64,000 nt of DNA from Achromobacter spanius (GCF_002812705.1 NZ_CP025030.1:3968001-4032000), one strand, 5' to 3'; shown: positions 51,142-61,500, counted from the stretch's first letter. Made by a program: numbers and translations. Notes: generated from the sequence alone by a model not told the origin.

Positions 51142-52272
51142 ATGAATCGCCCGCCCGTCGACGCCGCTTGCCATCCGCCTGAATTGCCGGCCTTGCATGC
51201 GCAAGCGTTTCCCATGCTGAGCCCTGACCAGATCCGCCTGGCCGCGCCCTACGGCGAGGAAGTGCGGGCGTCGGCCGGCACCATCCTGCTGCAAAGCGGC
51301 AGCGAAGAGGCCGCGTTTTACATCGTGCTGGACGGGTACGTTGAAGTGCTGGAAAGCGACCCCGACGGCACCCAGCACAGCTTGTTGATGCATCGCGACG
51401 GTGAATTCACCGGCAGCCTGGACCTGTTTACCGACCGCCCCAACGCGGTCACCGCACGCGCCGATTCCGATAGCCGCCTGCTGTGCCTGTCGCGCGCGGG
51501 GCTGGCTCAGTTGCTGCTTGCCGAGCCTATGTTGGCAGACATTGTGCTGCGCGCCTTCATGCTGCGCCGCATTGGCTATTTGCGTCGCCGGCCCGTTGGC
51601 GGCGCCATTTCGCGTGGCGGCGCCATGGCTGATGGCGGCGCTGCCCCGAGGTCGGGGGCGGCGGCGGGGCAGGTCGACCCGGTGCTGGACCTGGCCGTGA
51701 TCGGCGGCGGGCCGGCGGGACTGGCGGCGGCGGCCTATGCCGCATCCGAAGGCTTGCACACCCTGCTGGTGGGCGGCTCTTTATGCGGCGCCGAGGCGCC
51801 AGGGACGCAGGCCTTGCCCGGCTTTCCCGGCACCATCACCGGCTTGTGCAATGGCGGCCTGCTGCGCCGCGCCGAAACGCAAAGCCGTCGCTTCGGTTCG
51901 CATGTGATGCCCGTGCGCGTGGCCACGGCATTCGACAGCACTTCGTACCCGTATCGCGTGTGGCTTGATGACGGCCAGATCATCGAGGCGCGCAGCTTGA
52001 TCGTGGCGACCGGGCTGGTGGAAGACGGCTCCGGCGAGGGCAATACCGCCTGGTTGGACGGCTGCCTGGACACCGATGAGCTGGGCTGCATCCTGACGGG
52101 CCGGGCGGCAGCCGGGTCCATGCAGGCGCGTGCGTATGAAAGCTCGCAGCCCGGCGTGTTCGCGGTGGGTGCCGTGCGCGCCGGATCCGTCAAGCACGTG
52201 CTGGCCAGCATTGCCGAGGGCGCGGCGGCGGTGCGCGTCGTGCACCGCTTCCTGGACGCCTCGGCGCACTAG
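51142..52272 (+). CDS. Cyclic-nucleotide-domain / thioredoxin reductase-like protein lacking the NADPH domain
   Basis: A 376-residue fusion. Residues 25-140 form a Crp-type effector domain (SGSEEAAFYIVLDGYVEVLE). After an Ala/Gly-rich linker, the FAD domain starts at DLAVIGGGPAGLAAAAYAASEG (184 on). FAD segments YPYRVWLDDG and SLIVATG are followed almost at once by the C-terminal FAD segment ELGCILTGR ... PGVFAVGAVRAGSVKHV. The NADPH-binding domain with its CxxC, normally about 110-120 residues between these parts, is missing. Full-length relatives have about 550 residues. It may bind FAD and a nucleotide without reductase activity. The ATG at 51142 follows GGAAGTG. Confidence 0.8.
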   Translation: MNRPPVDAACHPPELPALHAQAFPMLSPDQIRLAAPYGEEVRASAGTILLQSGSEEAAFYIVLDGYVEVLESDPDGTQHSLLMHRDGEFTGSLDLFTDRPNAVTARADSDSRLLCLSRAGLAQLLLAEPMLADIVLRAFMLRRIGYLRRRPVGGAISRGGAMADGGAAPRSGAAAGQVDPVLDLAVIGGGPAGLAAAAYAASEGLHTLLVGGSLCGAEAPGTQALPGFPGTITGLCNGGLLRRAETQSRRFGSHVMPVRVATAFDSTSYPYRVWLDDGQIIEARSLIVATGLVEDGSGEGNTAWLDGCLDTDELGCILTGRAAAGSMQARAYESSQPGVFAVGAVRAGSVKHVLASIAEGAAAVRVVHRFLDASAH

Positions 52273-52279
52273 TCTGCTT

Positions 52280-52343
52280 CCCAACTACGTTGCAGCCCAA
52301 CTACGTTGCAGCCCAACTACGCTGCTTCCCAACTAGCCTGCTG
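52280..52343. repeat. 16-bp tandem repeat after the CNMP/FAD protein gene
   Basis: Four 16-bp units starting CCCAACTA begin at 52280, 52296, 52312 and 52328; the first two (CCCAACTACGTTGCAG) are identical. The array lies seven bases past the stop codon. Confidence 0.92.
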
Positions 52344-52356
52344 CCCCACAGGCTAG
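52333..52356. terminator. Hairpin between convergent genes
   Basis: CTAGCCTG and CAGGCTAG pair perfectly over an 8-base loop between the CNMP/FAD gene and the MFS gene; its left arm is the last repeat unit. No T-run. Confidence 0.45.
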
Positions 52357-52385
52357 TCCGCTGTCCTTCTCGTCCGCTAGCCCTG

Positions 52386-54017
52386 CTAGTCCGGCCCACT
52401 GTCCCGCTTGGCCTGGCGTGAATCCAGCGCCAGGAAATGGTGCACCACGGGCTTGTCCGGCCCGATATGAAAGCGCTGCGCTTCGCCTTGCAGGTCGGCA
52501 TCGGCTTGCGACACGCGCTGGTGCTGGCGCAGATGCTCGGCCCAGGACTCCACCAAGAACCATTCCTGCACGCGCTCGGGCTGGCCCGTGTGTTCGGCCA
52601 CGCCCCAGGCATAGGCCCCGTCACGCCGACGCTCTTGGGCCACCGCCTGAAGCGCCTGCAAGAACGCGGGGCGGTCCTCGACGCGAATGCGGTATTCGAT
52701 CTGCACCATGACCGGGCCACGATCATGTTCGACGGGCGTGTCCAGCAGCGGCTCGGGCCAGTGGTTGGACGGATCCAGATTCGCCTCGCCCTGCGGCAGG
52801 CGCAGGCGATGCAGGACCAGGCCCGCGACCAGCAAGCCGGCGGCGCCAGCCAGCAAAGTGGCGGGTACGCCGATTTCCTGCGCCAGCAAGCCCCAGCCCA
52901 GGCTGCCGGCCGCCATCGCGCCGTTGAACACCATCAGGTAGATCGCCAAGCCACGGCCACGCACCCAGTTCGGCAGAATGGCCTGCGCCACGCCGTTGAA
53001 GGTGGTCAACGCCACAATCCAGCCCATGCCCAAGAGCAGCAACAGCAATACGGCGGCCCATTGTGGCGGCGCGAAGGACAGCGCCGCCATCACCACGGCA
53101 GCGGCCACGGCGGCGGCCAGCACCAGGCCGTCGGCGTTCAGGCGCTGGCGTAGCTTGGGAAGGACCACCGCGCCCAGAATTGCGCCTACGCCCACGGCGC
53201 CCAGCAACACGCCATAAAAGCCCGCGCCGCCACCCAGCATGCGGCGCGCCACCAGCGGCAGCAAGGCCCAGACCGAACTGGCGAAGATGAAGAACACCGC
53301 CGCGCGCAACAGCACCACATGCAGCTCGCGGCTGGCGCGGGCGTAGCGCACGCCGGCACGGAAGGCGCCGAAGAACTGCTCGGACAAGCCATCGTCCACT
53401 TTCTTGGGCCGCTTCCACCAGATCAACGCCGCAATCACGAACACATAGCTCAGCACGTCCGCGCCATAGGCGGCGGCCGCACCAAACGCGGCCAGCAGCA
53501 GCCCGCCCACGGCCGGCCCCAAGGCGCGCGCGATATTCACGCCCAACGAATTCAGGCCCACGGCGGTTTTCAGTTCGGCCTTGGGCACGAGTTCAGGCAC
53601 GATGGCCTGCCAGGTCGGCCCCATCAGCGCCGTGCCCACGCCGCCCAGGAAGGTCAGCGCGATCAGCGTTTCGACGGTCAGCGTGTTGGTCTTGGCCATG
53701 ACCAGCAAGGTCAAGCTGACGCAGCCCAGCAGCACCTGGATCGCGATCAGGAAACGCCGCCGGTCCAGGATGTCGGACAGCACGCCCGCCGGAATGGCCA
53801 ACAGGAATACCGGCAAGGTGGCCGCCGTTTGCATCATGGCCACGGCGGCCGGGTTGCTGGACAGGTCGGTCACAAGCCAGGCACTGGCCACGTCTCGCAT
53901 GAAGCTGCCGATATTGCCCAGGATGGTGGCGCCCCACAGCACGGCGAACAGCGTGTGCTTCAAGGGCGCCATGCCGCCCACGGCGGCGGGCGGGGTGATG
54001 CGTTCAGGTCCGGCCAT
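52386..54017 (-). CDS. MFS exporter (MFS_3) with C-terminal ABM-like domain
   Basis: A 543-residue protein. The first 410 residues contain 12 hydrophobic helices of the enterobactin-exporter-like group, with GVLSDILDRRRFLIA as loop motif. The last 120 residues are soluble: a monooxygenase-like alpha/beta fold (VQIEYRIRVEDRPAFLQALQAVAQERR), which is common in this family. It is the last gene of a five-gene operon and overlaps the DoxX gene by 14 bp. Substrate unknown. Confidence 0.86.
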   Translation of the reverse strand: MAGPERITPPAAVGGMAPLKHTLFAVLWGATILGNIGSFMRDVASAWLVTDLSSNPAAVAMMQTAATLPVFLLAIPAGVLSDILDRRRFLIAIQVLLGCVSLTLLVMAKTNTLTVETLIALTFLGGVGTALMGPTWQAIVPELVPKAELKTAVGLNSLGVNIARALGPAVGGLLLAAFGAAAAYGADVLSYVFVIAALIWWKRPKKVDDGLSEQFFGAFRAGVRYARASRELHVVLLRAAVFFIFASSVWALLPLVARRMLGGGAGFYGVLLGAVGVGAILGAVVLPKLRQRLNADGLVLAAAVAAAVVMAALSFAPPQWAAVLLLLLLGMGWIVALTTFNGVAQAILPNWVRGRGLAIYLMVFNGAMAAGSLGWGLLAQEIGVPATLLAGAAGLLVAGLVLHRLRLPQGEANLDPSNHWPEPLLDTPVEHDRGPVMVQIEYRIRVEDRPAFLQALQAVAQERRRDGAYAWGVAEHTGQPERVQEWFLVESWAEHLRQHQRVSQADADLQGEAQRFHIGPDKPVVHHFLALDSRQAKRDSGPD

Positions 54018-54444
54018 GCAGGCGCTCCGTCAAGTCATGCCAGGCGACCAGGACGAACGCCCCGGCCAGCCCCAAGTGTTCATAGAACGCGTTCATTGCC
54101 ATGAAGCGCGCGTCGGCGGGGGCTTCCCAATAGCGGTTGGCCATCAAGGCCGCCACGGCGGTGAAGAGCGCCAACGCCAGCGCGCCCAGCCAGCGCAGGC
54201 GGCCGGACAGTATCAGCGCGCTGGCGCCGAGTTCCAGCGCAATGACGGCGCCAGCCATGAGCGCGGTGGGATGCAGGCCGAAATGCGCCATCTCGGCCTG
54301 CGCACCCGCAAAATCCAGCAGCTTGACCAGCCCGCCCTGGATATACGCGCCGCATAGCGCCAGCAGGGCCAGCCAGCGTACCGTCTTGGAGAGCAGCGGA
54401 CGTCGCGACGCAGGCGGGTGCGCCACGGAAGCTTGCACGCTCAT
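54004..54444 (-). CDS. DoxX-family membrane protein
   Basis: A 146-residue protein with four predicted helices. The family-like segments are YIQGGLVKLLDFAGAQAEMAHFGL and ALELGASALILSGRLRWLGALAL. DoxX proteins are associated with quinone or thiol redox in membranes. ATG at 54444 overlaps the TGA of the amidohydrolase gene, and its own end overlaps the MFS gene, so it is translationally coupled to both. An in-frame GTG lies four codons upstream. Confidence 0.85.
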   Translation of the reverse strand: MSVQASVAHPPASRRPLLSKTVRWLALLALCGAYIQGGLVKLLDFAGAQAEMAHFGLHPTALMAGAVIALELGASALILSGRLRWLGALALALFTAVAALMANRYWEAPADARFMAMNAFYEHLGLAGAFVLVAWHDLTERLHGRT

Positions 54445-56330
54445 ACCGCCCAGCACGCGCAGCCCAGCGCGCCCCAGAAGCCCTTCAGGTCGGACACGGG
54501 CAGCTTGCTGGCCCAGGCGCCTGCGTGCTGGTGTCCGTGTACGTTGCAGTCGTTCAGGCAGGCGCAGGCGGCGGCCGCTTCGCGCAGCGTGGTCTGCAAG
54601 GGCTTGCCTTCGCTATCGCCCCAGGCGCCATAGCCGCCGAACAAGCGCGTTGGCGACCAGTCCGGCATGGCGGGCGGCGGGGCGGCTTCATCATGGGCCG
54701 AGAATTCGCCCGCGCCCCAGACCACCTTGCCGCCCACCACGGTCAGCAGGCTGCTGGTGTCGGCGATGTCGGATTCCGGGCACGCAAAGAAATCGCGATC
54801 GGGCACGACCAGGTCAGCCAGTTGGCCGACCGCGATGCGGCCTTTCTTGCCCTGTTCGTTCGAGAACCACGTGACGTTTTCCGTCCACATGCGCAGGGCG
54901 GCATCGCGGTCCAGGCAATTGCGTTGCGGCGTCAGGCGCAGGCCGCCGACCGTCTTGCCGGTGATCAGCCACGACAGCGATACCCAGGGGTTGTAGGACG
55001 CCACGCGCGTGGCGTCGGTGCCGGCCGACACGTTGACGCCTTTCTCCAGCATGCGCTTGACCGGCGGGGTGGCTTCGGCCGCGCCCGCGCCATAGCGTTC
55101 GACGAAGTATTCGCCCTGATACGCCATGCGGTGCTGCACGGCCACGCCGCCGCCCAGCGCGGCGATGCGGTCGATGGATTTTTCGGAAATGGTTTCGGCG
55201 TGGTCGAAGAACCAGTTCAGGCCGGCCAGCGGCACGTCCTGGTTGACGCGTTCAAACACGTCCAGCGCGCGGCTGATGGTTTCGTCATAGGTAGCGTGCA
55301 TGCGCCACGGCCAACGGTTCTGCGCCAGGATGCGCACCACTTCTTCCAGTTCGCCTTCCATCTCGGGTCCCATCTCGGGACGCGGCTGGCGGAAGTCTTC
55401 GAAGTCGGCGGCCGAGAACACCAGCATTTCACCCGCGCCGTTGTGGCGGAAATAGTCGGTTCCTTGCTTGTATTGCGACGTGGCGGTCCAGTTCAGGAAG
55501 TCTTCCTTTTCCTGCTTGGGCTTTTGCGTGAACAGGTTGTAGGCCAGGCGGATGGTCAGCTGATTGGCATCCGCCAATTGCTGGATCACCTGATAGTCCT
55601 CGGGGTAGTTCTGGAAACCGCCGCCCGCGTCGATGGCGCCGGTGACGCCCAGGCGGTTCAGTTCGCGCATGAAGTGGCGCGTGGAATTCACCTGGTATTC
55701 CAGCGGCAGCTTGGGACCCTTGGCCAGGGTGGCGTACAGGATCGACGCATTCGGCTTGGCCAGCAGCAGGCCCGTGGGGTTGCCAGCCGAGTCACGCACG
55801 ATTTCGCCGCCGGGCGGGGCGGGCGTGGTCTTGTCGTAACCCACGGCGCGCAAGGCGGCGGCGTTGAGCAGGGCGCGGTCGTACAGGTGCAGGATGAACA
55901 CGGGCGTATCGGGCGCCACGGCGTTCAGTTCCTCGATGGTGGGCAGGCGTTTTTCTGCGAACTGGTGTTCGGTGAATCCGCCCACCACGCGCACCCACTG
56001 CGGGGCGGGGGTGATGGCGACCTGGCGGCGCAGCATGGCCATGGCGTCGGCCAGGCTGCGCACGCCGTCCCAGCGCAGTTCCATGTTGTAGTTCAGCCCG
56101 CCACGGATGATGTGCAGGTGGTTGTCGATCAGGCCGGGCAGCACGCCACGGCCGTTCAAGGCAATCACCTTGGTGGCGGGGCCGGCCAGCGGCAGGATGT
56201 CGGCGGCGGCGCCCACGCGGGTGAAGCGGCCGTCATGGATGGCCACGGCGTCGGCCATGGGCTTGGCCGGGTCCAGCGTGGTGAAGCGCCCTTGGTGCAG
56301 GATCAGGTCGGGGGCTTGGGTGTCAACCAT
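54441..56330 (-). CDS. YtcJ-like metal-dependent amidohydrolase
   Basis: A 629-residue member of the amidohydrolase_3 group. The composite beta domain starts the chain (LILHQGRFTTLDPAKPMADAVAIHDGRFTRVG). The metal site HxH is His71/His73 in GLIDNHLHIIRGG, later ligands in HATYDETI and the aspartate in SAGTDATRVASYNPW. Substrates of this group include N-formyl or N-acyl compounds; none can be assigned. ATG at 56330 (GGAGAC upstream) overlaps the XapX gene by 8 bp. Confidence 0.88.
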   Translation of the reverse strand: MVDTQAPDLILHQGRFTTLDPAKPMADAVAIHDGRFTRVGAAADILPLAGPATKVIALNGRGVLPGLIDNHLHIIRGGLNYNMELRWDGVRSLADAMAMLRRQVAITPAPQWVRVVGGFTEHQFAEKRLPTIEELNAVAPDTPVFILHLYDRALLNAAALRAVGYDKTTPAPPGGEIVRDSAGNPTGLLLAKPNASILYATLAKGPKLPLEYQVNSTRHFMRELNRLGVTGAIDAGGGFQNYPEDYQVIQQLADANQLTIRLAYNLFTQKPKQEKEDFLNWTATSQYKQGTDYFRHNGAGEMLVFSAADFEDFRQPRPEMGPEMEGELEEVVRILAQNRWPWRMHATYDETISRALDVFERVNQDVPLAGLNWFFDHAETISEKSIDRIAALGGGVAVQHRMAYQGEYFVERYGAGAAEATPPVKRMLEKGVNVSAGTDATRVASYNPWVSLSWLITGKTVGGLRLTPQRNCLDRDAALRMWTENVTWFSNEQGKKGRIAVGQLADLVVPDRDFFACPESDIADTSSLLTVVGGKVVWGAGEFSAHDEAAPPPAMPDWSPTRLFGGYGAWGDSEGKPLQTTLREAAAACACLNDCNVHGHQHAGAWASKLPVSDLKGFWGALGCACWAV

Positions 56331-56616
56331 GGCGCTTGTCTCCACAGGCTTCGGCGCGTGTTTCAGGGGGGGAAGTCTTGGGGCAGCTAGGCAGTTCACC
56401 GAACATATGCGGCTTGACCTGCTCGTGCAACCACGATGTGCGCGTGGCCGGCTCGGCCATCAAGCGCTTGACCAGCGGGGGAATCTGCTCCCCCGCCAGG
56501 ATGCCCAGCAGGCCTACCAGGGCAATCACCGGGGGCGCGGGCGAGCGTACGTTGAACAGCGCATAGATCACGCCGACCAGCAGGCCAAGCGCCAGCGATA
56601 CCAGGTAGACCTTCAT
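56323..56616 (-). CDS. XapX-domain small membrane protein
   Basis: A 97-residue protein. The first 50 residues form the XapX motif of two helices (KVYLVSLALGLLVGVIYALFNVRSPAPPVIALVGLLGILAGEQ), named from a xanthosine-operon protein of unknown role. The C-terminal 45 residues are hydrophilic. ATG at 56616 follows AGGAG. It lies 13 bases after the isochorismatase gene and overlaps the amidohydrolase gene, so it belongs to this operon. Confidence 0.82.
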   Translation of the reverse strand: MKVYLVSLALGLLVGVIYALFNVRSPAPPVIALVGLLGILAGEQIPPLVKRLMAEPATRTSWLHEQVKPHMFGELPSCPKTSPPETRAEACGDKRHG

Positions 56617-56629
56617 GGGCGGGCTCCTA

Positions 56630-57283
56630 TCAGGCTTCGTGGGCGTTGAACATGGACTTGGCGTAGATGATGCCCAGGCCATAGGCGCCGCCGAACTGCT
56701 TGGCGATGCCGGTGGTCATCTCATAGCTGTCGGTGCGTGCCCAGTCACGCTGCATTTCCAGCAGGTACTGCAAGGCGGTGATCGGCTGGCCGCCGGCTTG
56801 CACGATGCGTTCGACAGCGCGGTTATGGGCTTCCAGCGACACGTCGCCGCAAGCGTCGGTAATGACGTAAACCTCAAAGCCCTGGTCCAGCGCCGACAGG
56901 GCCGGGCCGACGATGCACACGCTGGTCCACAGGCCGGCCAGCACAATGCGCTTCTTGCCGATGGCGTTGACCTGCTTGATGACGGCTTCGTCTTCCCAGG
57001 TGTTCATGGACGTGCGGTCCAGCAGCGCCTGGCCCGGGAACGGGGCGGTGACTTCGGTGAACATCGGACCGGAAAAGCTCTTTTCGGCAACCGTGGTCAG
57101 GATGGTGGACGCGCCGAAGCCCGCGGCGGCGTGAGCAACCAGGCCGGCGTTGTTGCGCAGCGTGATGGCATCGATGGAGTGCGTGGCGAACGCCATCTGC
57201 GACTGGAAGTCGATCATGATGAGCGTGTGGTCCTTGGGGGACAGCAGCTTGGCGCCGGGCTTGGCGTAGGCGGTGATGGACAT
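56630..57283 (-). CDS. Isochorismatase-family hydrolase (YcaC-like)
   Basis: A 217-residue cysteine hydrolase. Asp25 in LIMIDFQSQM and nucleophile Cys123 in GLWTSVCIVGPALS are in the positions expected for the catalytic triad, and the cis-peptide region precedes the cysteine. YcaC-type enzymes hydrolyse small amides of unknown identity. ATG at 57283 follows AAGGAG; the open frame reaches 57586 without support. It is the first gene of a five-gene operon with XapX, amidohydrolase, DoxX and MFS genes, perhaps for import, breakdown or detoxification of an amide. Confidence 0.88.
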   Translation of the reverse strand: MSITAYAKPGAKLLSPKDHTLIMIDFQSQMAFATHSIDAITLRNNAGLVAHAAAGFGASTILTTVAEKSFSGPMFTEVTAPFPGQALLDRTSMNTWEDEAVIKQVNAIGKKRIVLAGLWTSVCIVGPALSALDQGFEVYVITDACGDVSLEAHNRAVERIVQAGGQPITALQYLLEMQRDWARTDSYEMTTGIAKQFGGAYGLGIIYAKSMFNAHEA

Positions 57284-57310
57284 GGTGAGGCTCCTTGGGA
57301 TGCCGTTGGC

Positions 57311-57338
57311 GAAAATCCGAAAAATCCGAAAAATTTGG
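57311..57338. repeat. 9-bp A-rich tandem repeat upstream of the isochorismatase gene
   Basis: GAAAATCCG, AAAAATCCG and AAAAATTTGG follow one another, 28-55 bases before the start codon in the presumed leader of the operon. Confidence 0.7.
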
Positions 57339-57636
57339 ATCACGCCCGCACTGTGCCTGTCCCCGCTATCGGTGTATTGAACGATTGTCAGCCGCTTTGA
57401 AGAATGGGATGGTGGCTGCCGGGCAAGGGGCAGGCCGGCAGGTTGACGAGCGATGGGCCACAAGAGGGCATATCCAGGCGCATCCGACGCACCGCGTTGG
57501 TGCGTCGCCGGGGCGTGAGGTCGGCTGGCGACATCGCGTCGCAATGCCGTAACCCGGCGCGGGCAAGCTGGCTGCCTGGCACGCATGTTGCTTGTGTTTT
57601 CAGATGGCGTTGCCGAATCGATGTGTGGAGACTTTC

Positions 57637-58434
57637 ATGAAGCATCTCATCAAGCACGTGACCCGCTACCGCTATCCCGCACCGGTCAACTACAGCATCC
57701 AGACCCTGCGGCTGACGCCCCGGCGCGACGACCATCAGCATGCGCTGCGCTGGCAGATCCAGACGCCGGGCGAGATCCAGCCGCAGGTGGACGCCTACGG
57801 CAACGTGACGCATACCTTGACGCTGCACCGCACCCATAGCGAAATCGAGATCCATGCGGTGGGCCAGGTAGACATCCACCCGCTTGCGCAAGGCCACGTG
57901 GGCGATGAAGACGAACGCCTGCCGGTGTACATCTACGGCGTGCCCACGGCCTTGACGCAGTGCGACGATACCGTCCGCGATTTTTGCCGCCGCGTGGTGC
58001 CCCGGGGGCTGCATACGCCGCAAGACGTGCTGACCCTGGCGGGGGCGATCCGCGAACGTGTCGTCTACCAACCCGGCTTGGCCAGCGCGCCCATGACGGC
58101 GCCCGAAACGCTCGCGGCCCGGCGCGGCGGCAGCCACGACCAAACCCATCTGCTGCTGGCCTGCGTGCGCGCGTTTGGCACACCAGGCCGCTTTGTCAGC
58201 GGGTATTGGCACGAGGCGGGCGACGACGCGGCCAGCCATGGCTGGGCCGACGTCTGGCTGGCCGGGCACGGCTGGGTCAGCGTGGACGTCAGCCATGCCA
58301 CCTTCGCGTCCGACGGCCATTGCCGTCTGGCCGTGGCGCGCGACTACGAGTCGGCCTCGCCCGTGCGCTGGCTGCATGGGGTGGCGGCCACGCTGTCGAT
58401 GAATGTATCGGTCCAAGTACAGACCAGCCATTGA
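57637..58434 (+). CDS. Transglutaminase-like protein with Cys-to-Ser change at the active site
   Basis: A 265-residue protein with the bacterial transglutaminase N-domain (KHVTRYRYPAPVNYSIQTLRLTPR) and core. In the core, the catalytic motif G-x-C-x-D is GGSHDQTHLLLA, so Ser166 replaces the nucleophilic cysteine. His201 (SHGWADVW) and Asp217 (SVDVSH) remain. Cys176 lies on the following helix and is not at the catalytic position. It may be inactive, or a serine variant. ATG at 57637 follows TGTGGAG. The larger transglutaminase gene starts 92 bp downstream on the same strand. Confidence 0.85.
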   Translation: MKHLIKHVTRYRYPAPVNYSIQTLRLTPRRDDHQHALRWQIQTPGEIQPQVDAYGNVTHTLTLHRTHSEIEIHAVGQVDIHPLAQGHVGDEDERLPVYIYGVPTALTQCDDTVRDFCRRVVPRGLHTPQDVLTLAGAIRERVVYQPGLASAPMTAPETLAARRGGSHDQTHLLLACVRAFGTPGRFVSGYWHEAGDDAASHGWADVWLAGHGWVSVDVSHATFASDGHCRLAVARDYESASPVRWLHGVAATLSMNVSVQVQTSH

Positions 58435-58526
58435 CGAATGGCGTACCCTGCACGGATGGCGTGACATTCCCAAGCATCGCGTGACCCCCCAAGAATTTCG
58501 GCAGTGCAGTCGACCCGGAGAAGGCT

Positions 58527-61500
58527 TTGACTATCCACGTAGCGCTCAAGCACGTCACGCAATACAACTATGACCGCCTGGTCAGCCTGTCGGCGCAGGT
58601 GCTGCGGCTACGGCCCGCGCCGCACAGCCGCACGCCGATCCTGTCGTACTCGCTGACGGTGGAACCGGCCGAGCACTTCCTGAACTGGCAGCAGGACCCG
58701 TTCGCCAACTATCTGGCGCGCCTGAATTTCCCGGGCAAGACGCGCGAATTCAAGATCACTGTAGACCTGGTCGCCGAGATGGCGGTCTACAACCCGTTCG
58801 ATTTCTTCCTGGAACCCGACGCCGAGGAATTCCCCTTCACCTATGACGAGGTGTTGGCCCGCGAGCTGGCGCCGTACCGCGTCTGCGACGAAGCCACGCC
58901 GCTGTTCGCGGAATTCCTGTCGCGGGTGGACGTGCGCGAGCAGCGCACGGTGGACTTTCTGGTGGCCTTGAACCAGCAGGTACACAAGGAAATCAGCTAC
59001 CTGATCCGCATGGAGCCCGGCGTGCAGACGCCGGAAGAAACGCTGGCGCGCTGCGCCGGGTCATGCCGCGATTCCGGCTGGCTGCTGGTGCAGGCCTTGC
59101 GCCACCTGGGGCTGGCGGCACGCTTTGTGTCGGGTTACCTGATCCAGCTCAAGCCTGACGTGCGCGCGCTGGACGGCCCCAGCGGCGCGCAAACCGACTT
59201 TACCGATCTGCATGCCTGGTGCGAGGTCTATCTGCCCGGCGCTGGCTGGATTGGCCTGGACCCTACGTCCGGCCTGTTGGCGGGCGAAGGCCATATTCCG
59301 CTGGCGGCCACGCCCGAGCCGGGCAGCGCGGCGCCGGTGACGGGCGCGGTGGACAAGGCCGAGGTGGAATTCGCGCACACCATGTCGGTCACGCGCGTGT
59401 TTGAATCGCCGCGCGTCACCAAGCCATACACCGACGAGCAATGGCACGACATCCTGGACCTGGGCGACAAGATCGACGACCACCTGGACCACATGGACGT
59501 GCGCCTGACGATGGGCGGTGAACCCACGTTCGTGTCGGTTTCCGACCGCGACGGCGCCGAATGGAATACCGCCGCGCTTGGCCCCACCAAGCGCGGCTTT
59601 GCCTTGGAACTGCTGAACCGCCTGCGCACCCGCTACGGCGGCAACGGCTTTGTGCATGCCGGGCAGGGCAAGTGGTATCCGGGCGAGCAATTGCCGCGCT
59701 GGGCCTTGTCGATCTTCTGGCGCGCCGACGGCGAGCCCTGCTGGGGCGACCCGGCGCTGTTCGCCGACGAGCGTCAGCGCAGCAGCTACACCGTGGCGGA
59801 CGCGCAGCGTTTCATCACGCGCCTCACCGAGCGCCTGGAAGTGGATGCGCGCCACATCGTGCCGGGCTACGAAGACGTTTTCTACTACCTGTGGCGCGAA
59901 CGCCGCTTGCCCGCCAACGTAGACCCCTTTGATTCGCGGCTGGACGACGAAATGGAGCGCGCGCGCCTGCGCCGCGTGTTCGAACAGAAGCTGGACAGCG
60001 TGGTCGGTTACGCCTTGCCTATCCAGCCGGGCGAGGGCGGGCCGTGGGTGTCCGGCCCCTGGTTCCTGCGCGATGAGCGCATGTATCTGTTCCCCGGCGA
60101 TTCGCCGATGGGCCTGCGCTTGCCGCTGGACTCGCTGCCCTGGGCGGCCGAGGCCGACGCGCCCGTGGTGGCGGATCGGGATCCGTTCGACGCGCGGCGT
60201 TCATTGCCTGGGCCGGCCCAGTTGCTGGCGCAAAACCCGCGCGCCACGGCGGGGGTGGGCTCGGGACCCGCGTCGGGATCGGGCACAGGGCCGGGGGTAG
60301 GACCAGGGACAGGATCGGGGGTAGGACCGGGGGTAGGTCCAAAGGCAGGACCCGGGGCAGGCCCAAACGCGGACGCCGCCCGAGCTCCCGCCAAGTTTGA
60401 ATCGGCCTCGTGGCTGGCGCGCACCGCCATGTGCGTGGAGCCGCGCAATGGCCTGCTTTTTGTCTTCATGCCGCCGCTGCCGCGCCTGGAAGACTATCTG
60501 GCGCTGGTGGCGCAGGTGGAAGCCACCGCGCGTGAGCTGAAGGTGAAGATCGTGATGGAAGGCTATCCGCCGCCGCGCGACCCGCGCCTGAAGGTGTTGC
60601 AGGTGACGCCCGACCCCGGCGTCATCGAAGTCAACATCCACCCGGCCAGCAACTGGGCCGACCTGGTGGACCACACCGAATTCCTGTACGAGGCCGCATT
60701 CGAGACACGGCTGTCCACCGAAAAGTTCATGGCCGACGGGCGCCATACCGGCACGGGCGGCGGCAACCACTTCGTGCTGGGCGGCGCCACGCCGGCCGAC
60801 AGCCCGTTCCTGCGCCGCCCCGACGTGCTGGCCAGCCTGTTGGCGTACTGGGTGAATCATCCGTCCTTGTCGTACCTGTTCTCGGGCTTGTTCATCGGCC
60901 CCACCAGCCAGGCGCCGCGTATCGACGAAGCGCGCAACGACCAGGTGTATGAGCTTGAACTGGCGTTTCAGGAAATCCATCGACGCTGCGCGGAGCAGGG
61001 CGCCCAGGTGCCGCCCTGGATGATCGACCGGGCGCTGCGCAACATCTTGGTGGACGTCACGGGCAATACGCACCGCTCGGAATTCTGCATCGACAAGCTG
61101 TATTCCCCCGACAGCGCCACCGGCCGCCTGGGTCTGCTGGAACTCCGCGCCTTTGAAATGCCGCCGCACGCGCGCATGAGCCTGGCGCAGCAACTGCTGT
61201 TGCGCGGTTTGATTGCCCATTTCTGGAAGACGCCGTACACCGCGCGCCTGACGCGCTGGGGCACCGAACTGCATGATCGTTTCCTGCTACCGACCTTCGT
61301 GAAGATGGACTTCGAGGACGTGCTGGCTGACCTGAACGAAGCCGGCTACGCCTTTGACACCGCCTGGTTCGCCCCGCATTTTGAGTTCCGCTTTCCGCTG
61401 TTCGGCGACGTGGCCGCGCGCGGCATCCACCTGGAACTGCGCGGCGCGCTGGAACCCTGGCACGTGATGGGCGAGGAAGGCTCGTCGGCGGGCACGGTGC

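Noticed and set aside
52280..52343. Possible CRISPR array
   Set aside because: Units are 16 bp and directly adjacent with no unique spacers; no cas genes are in the window.
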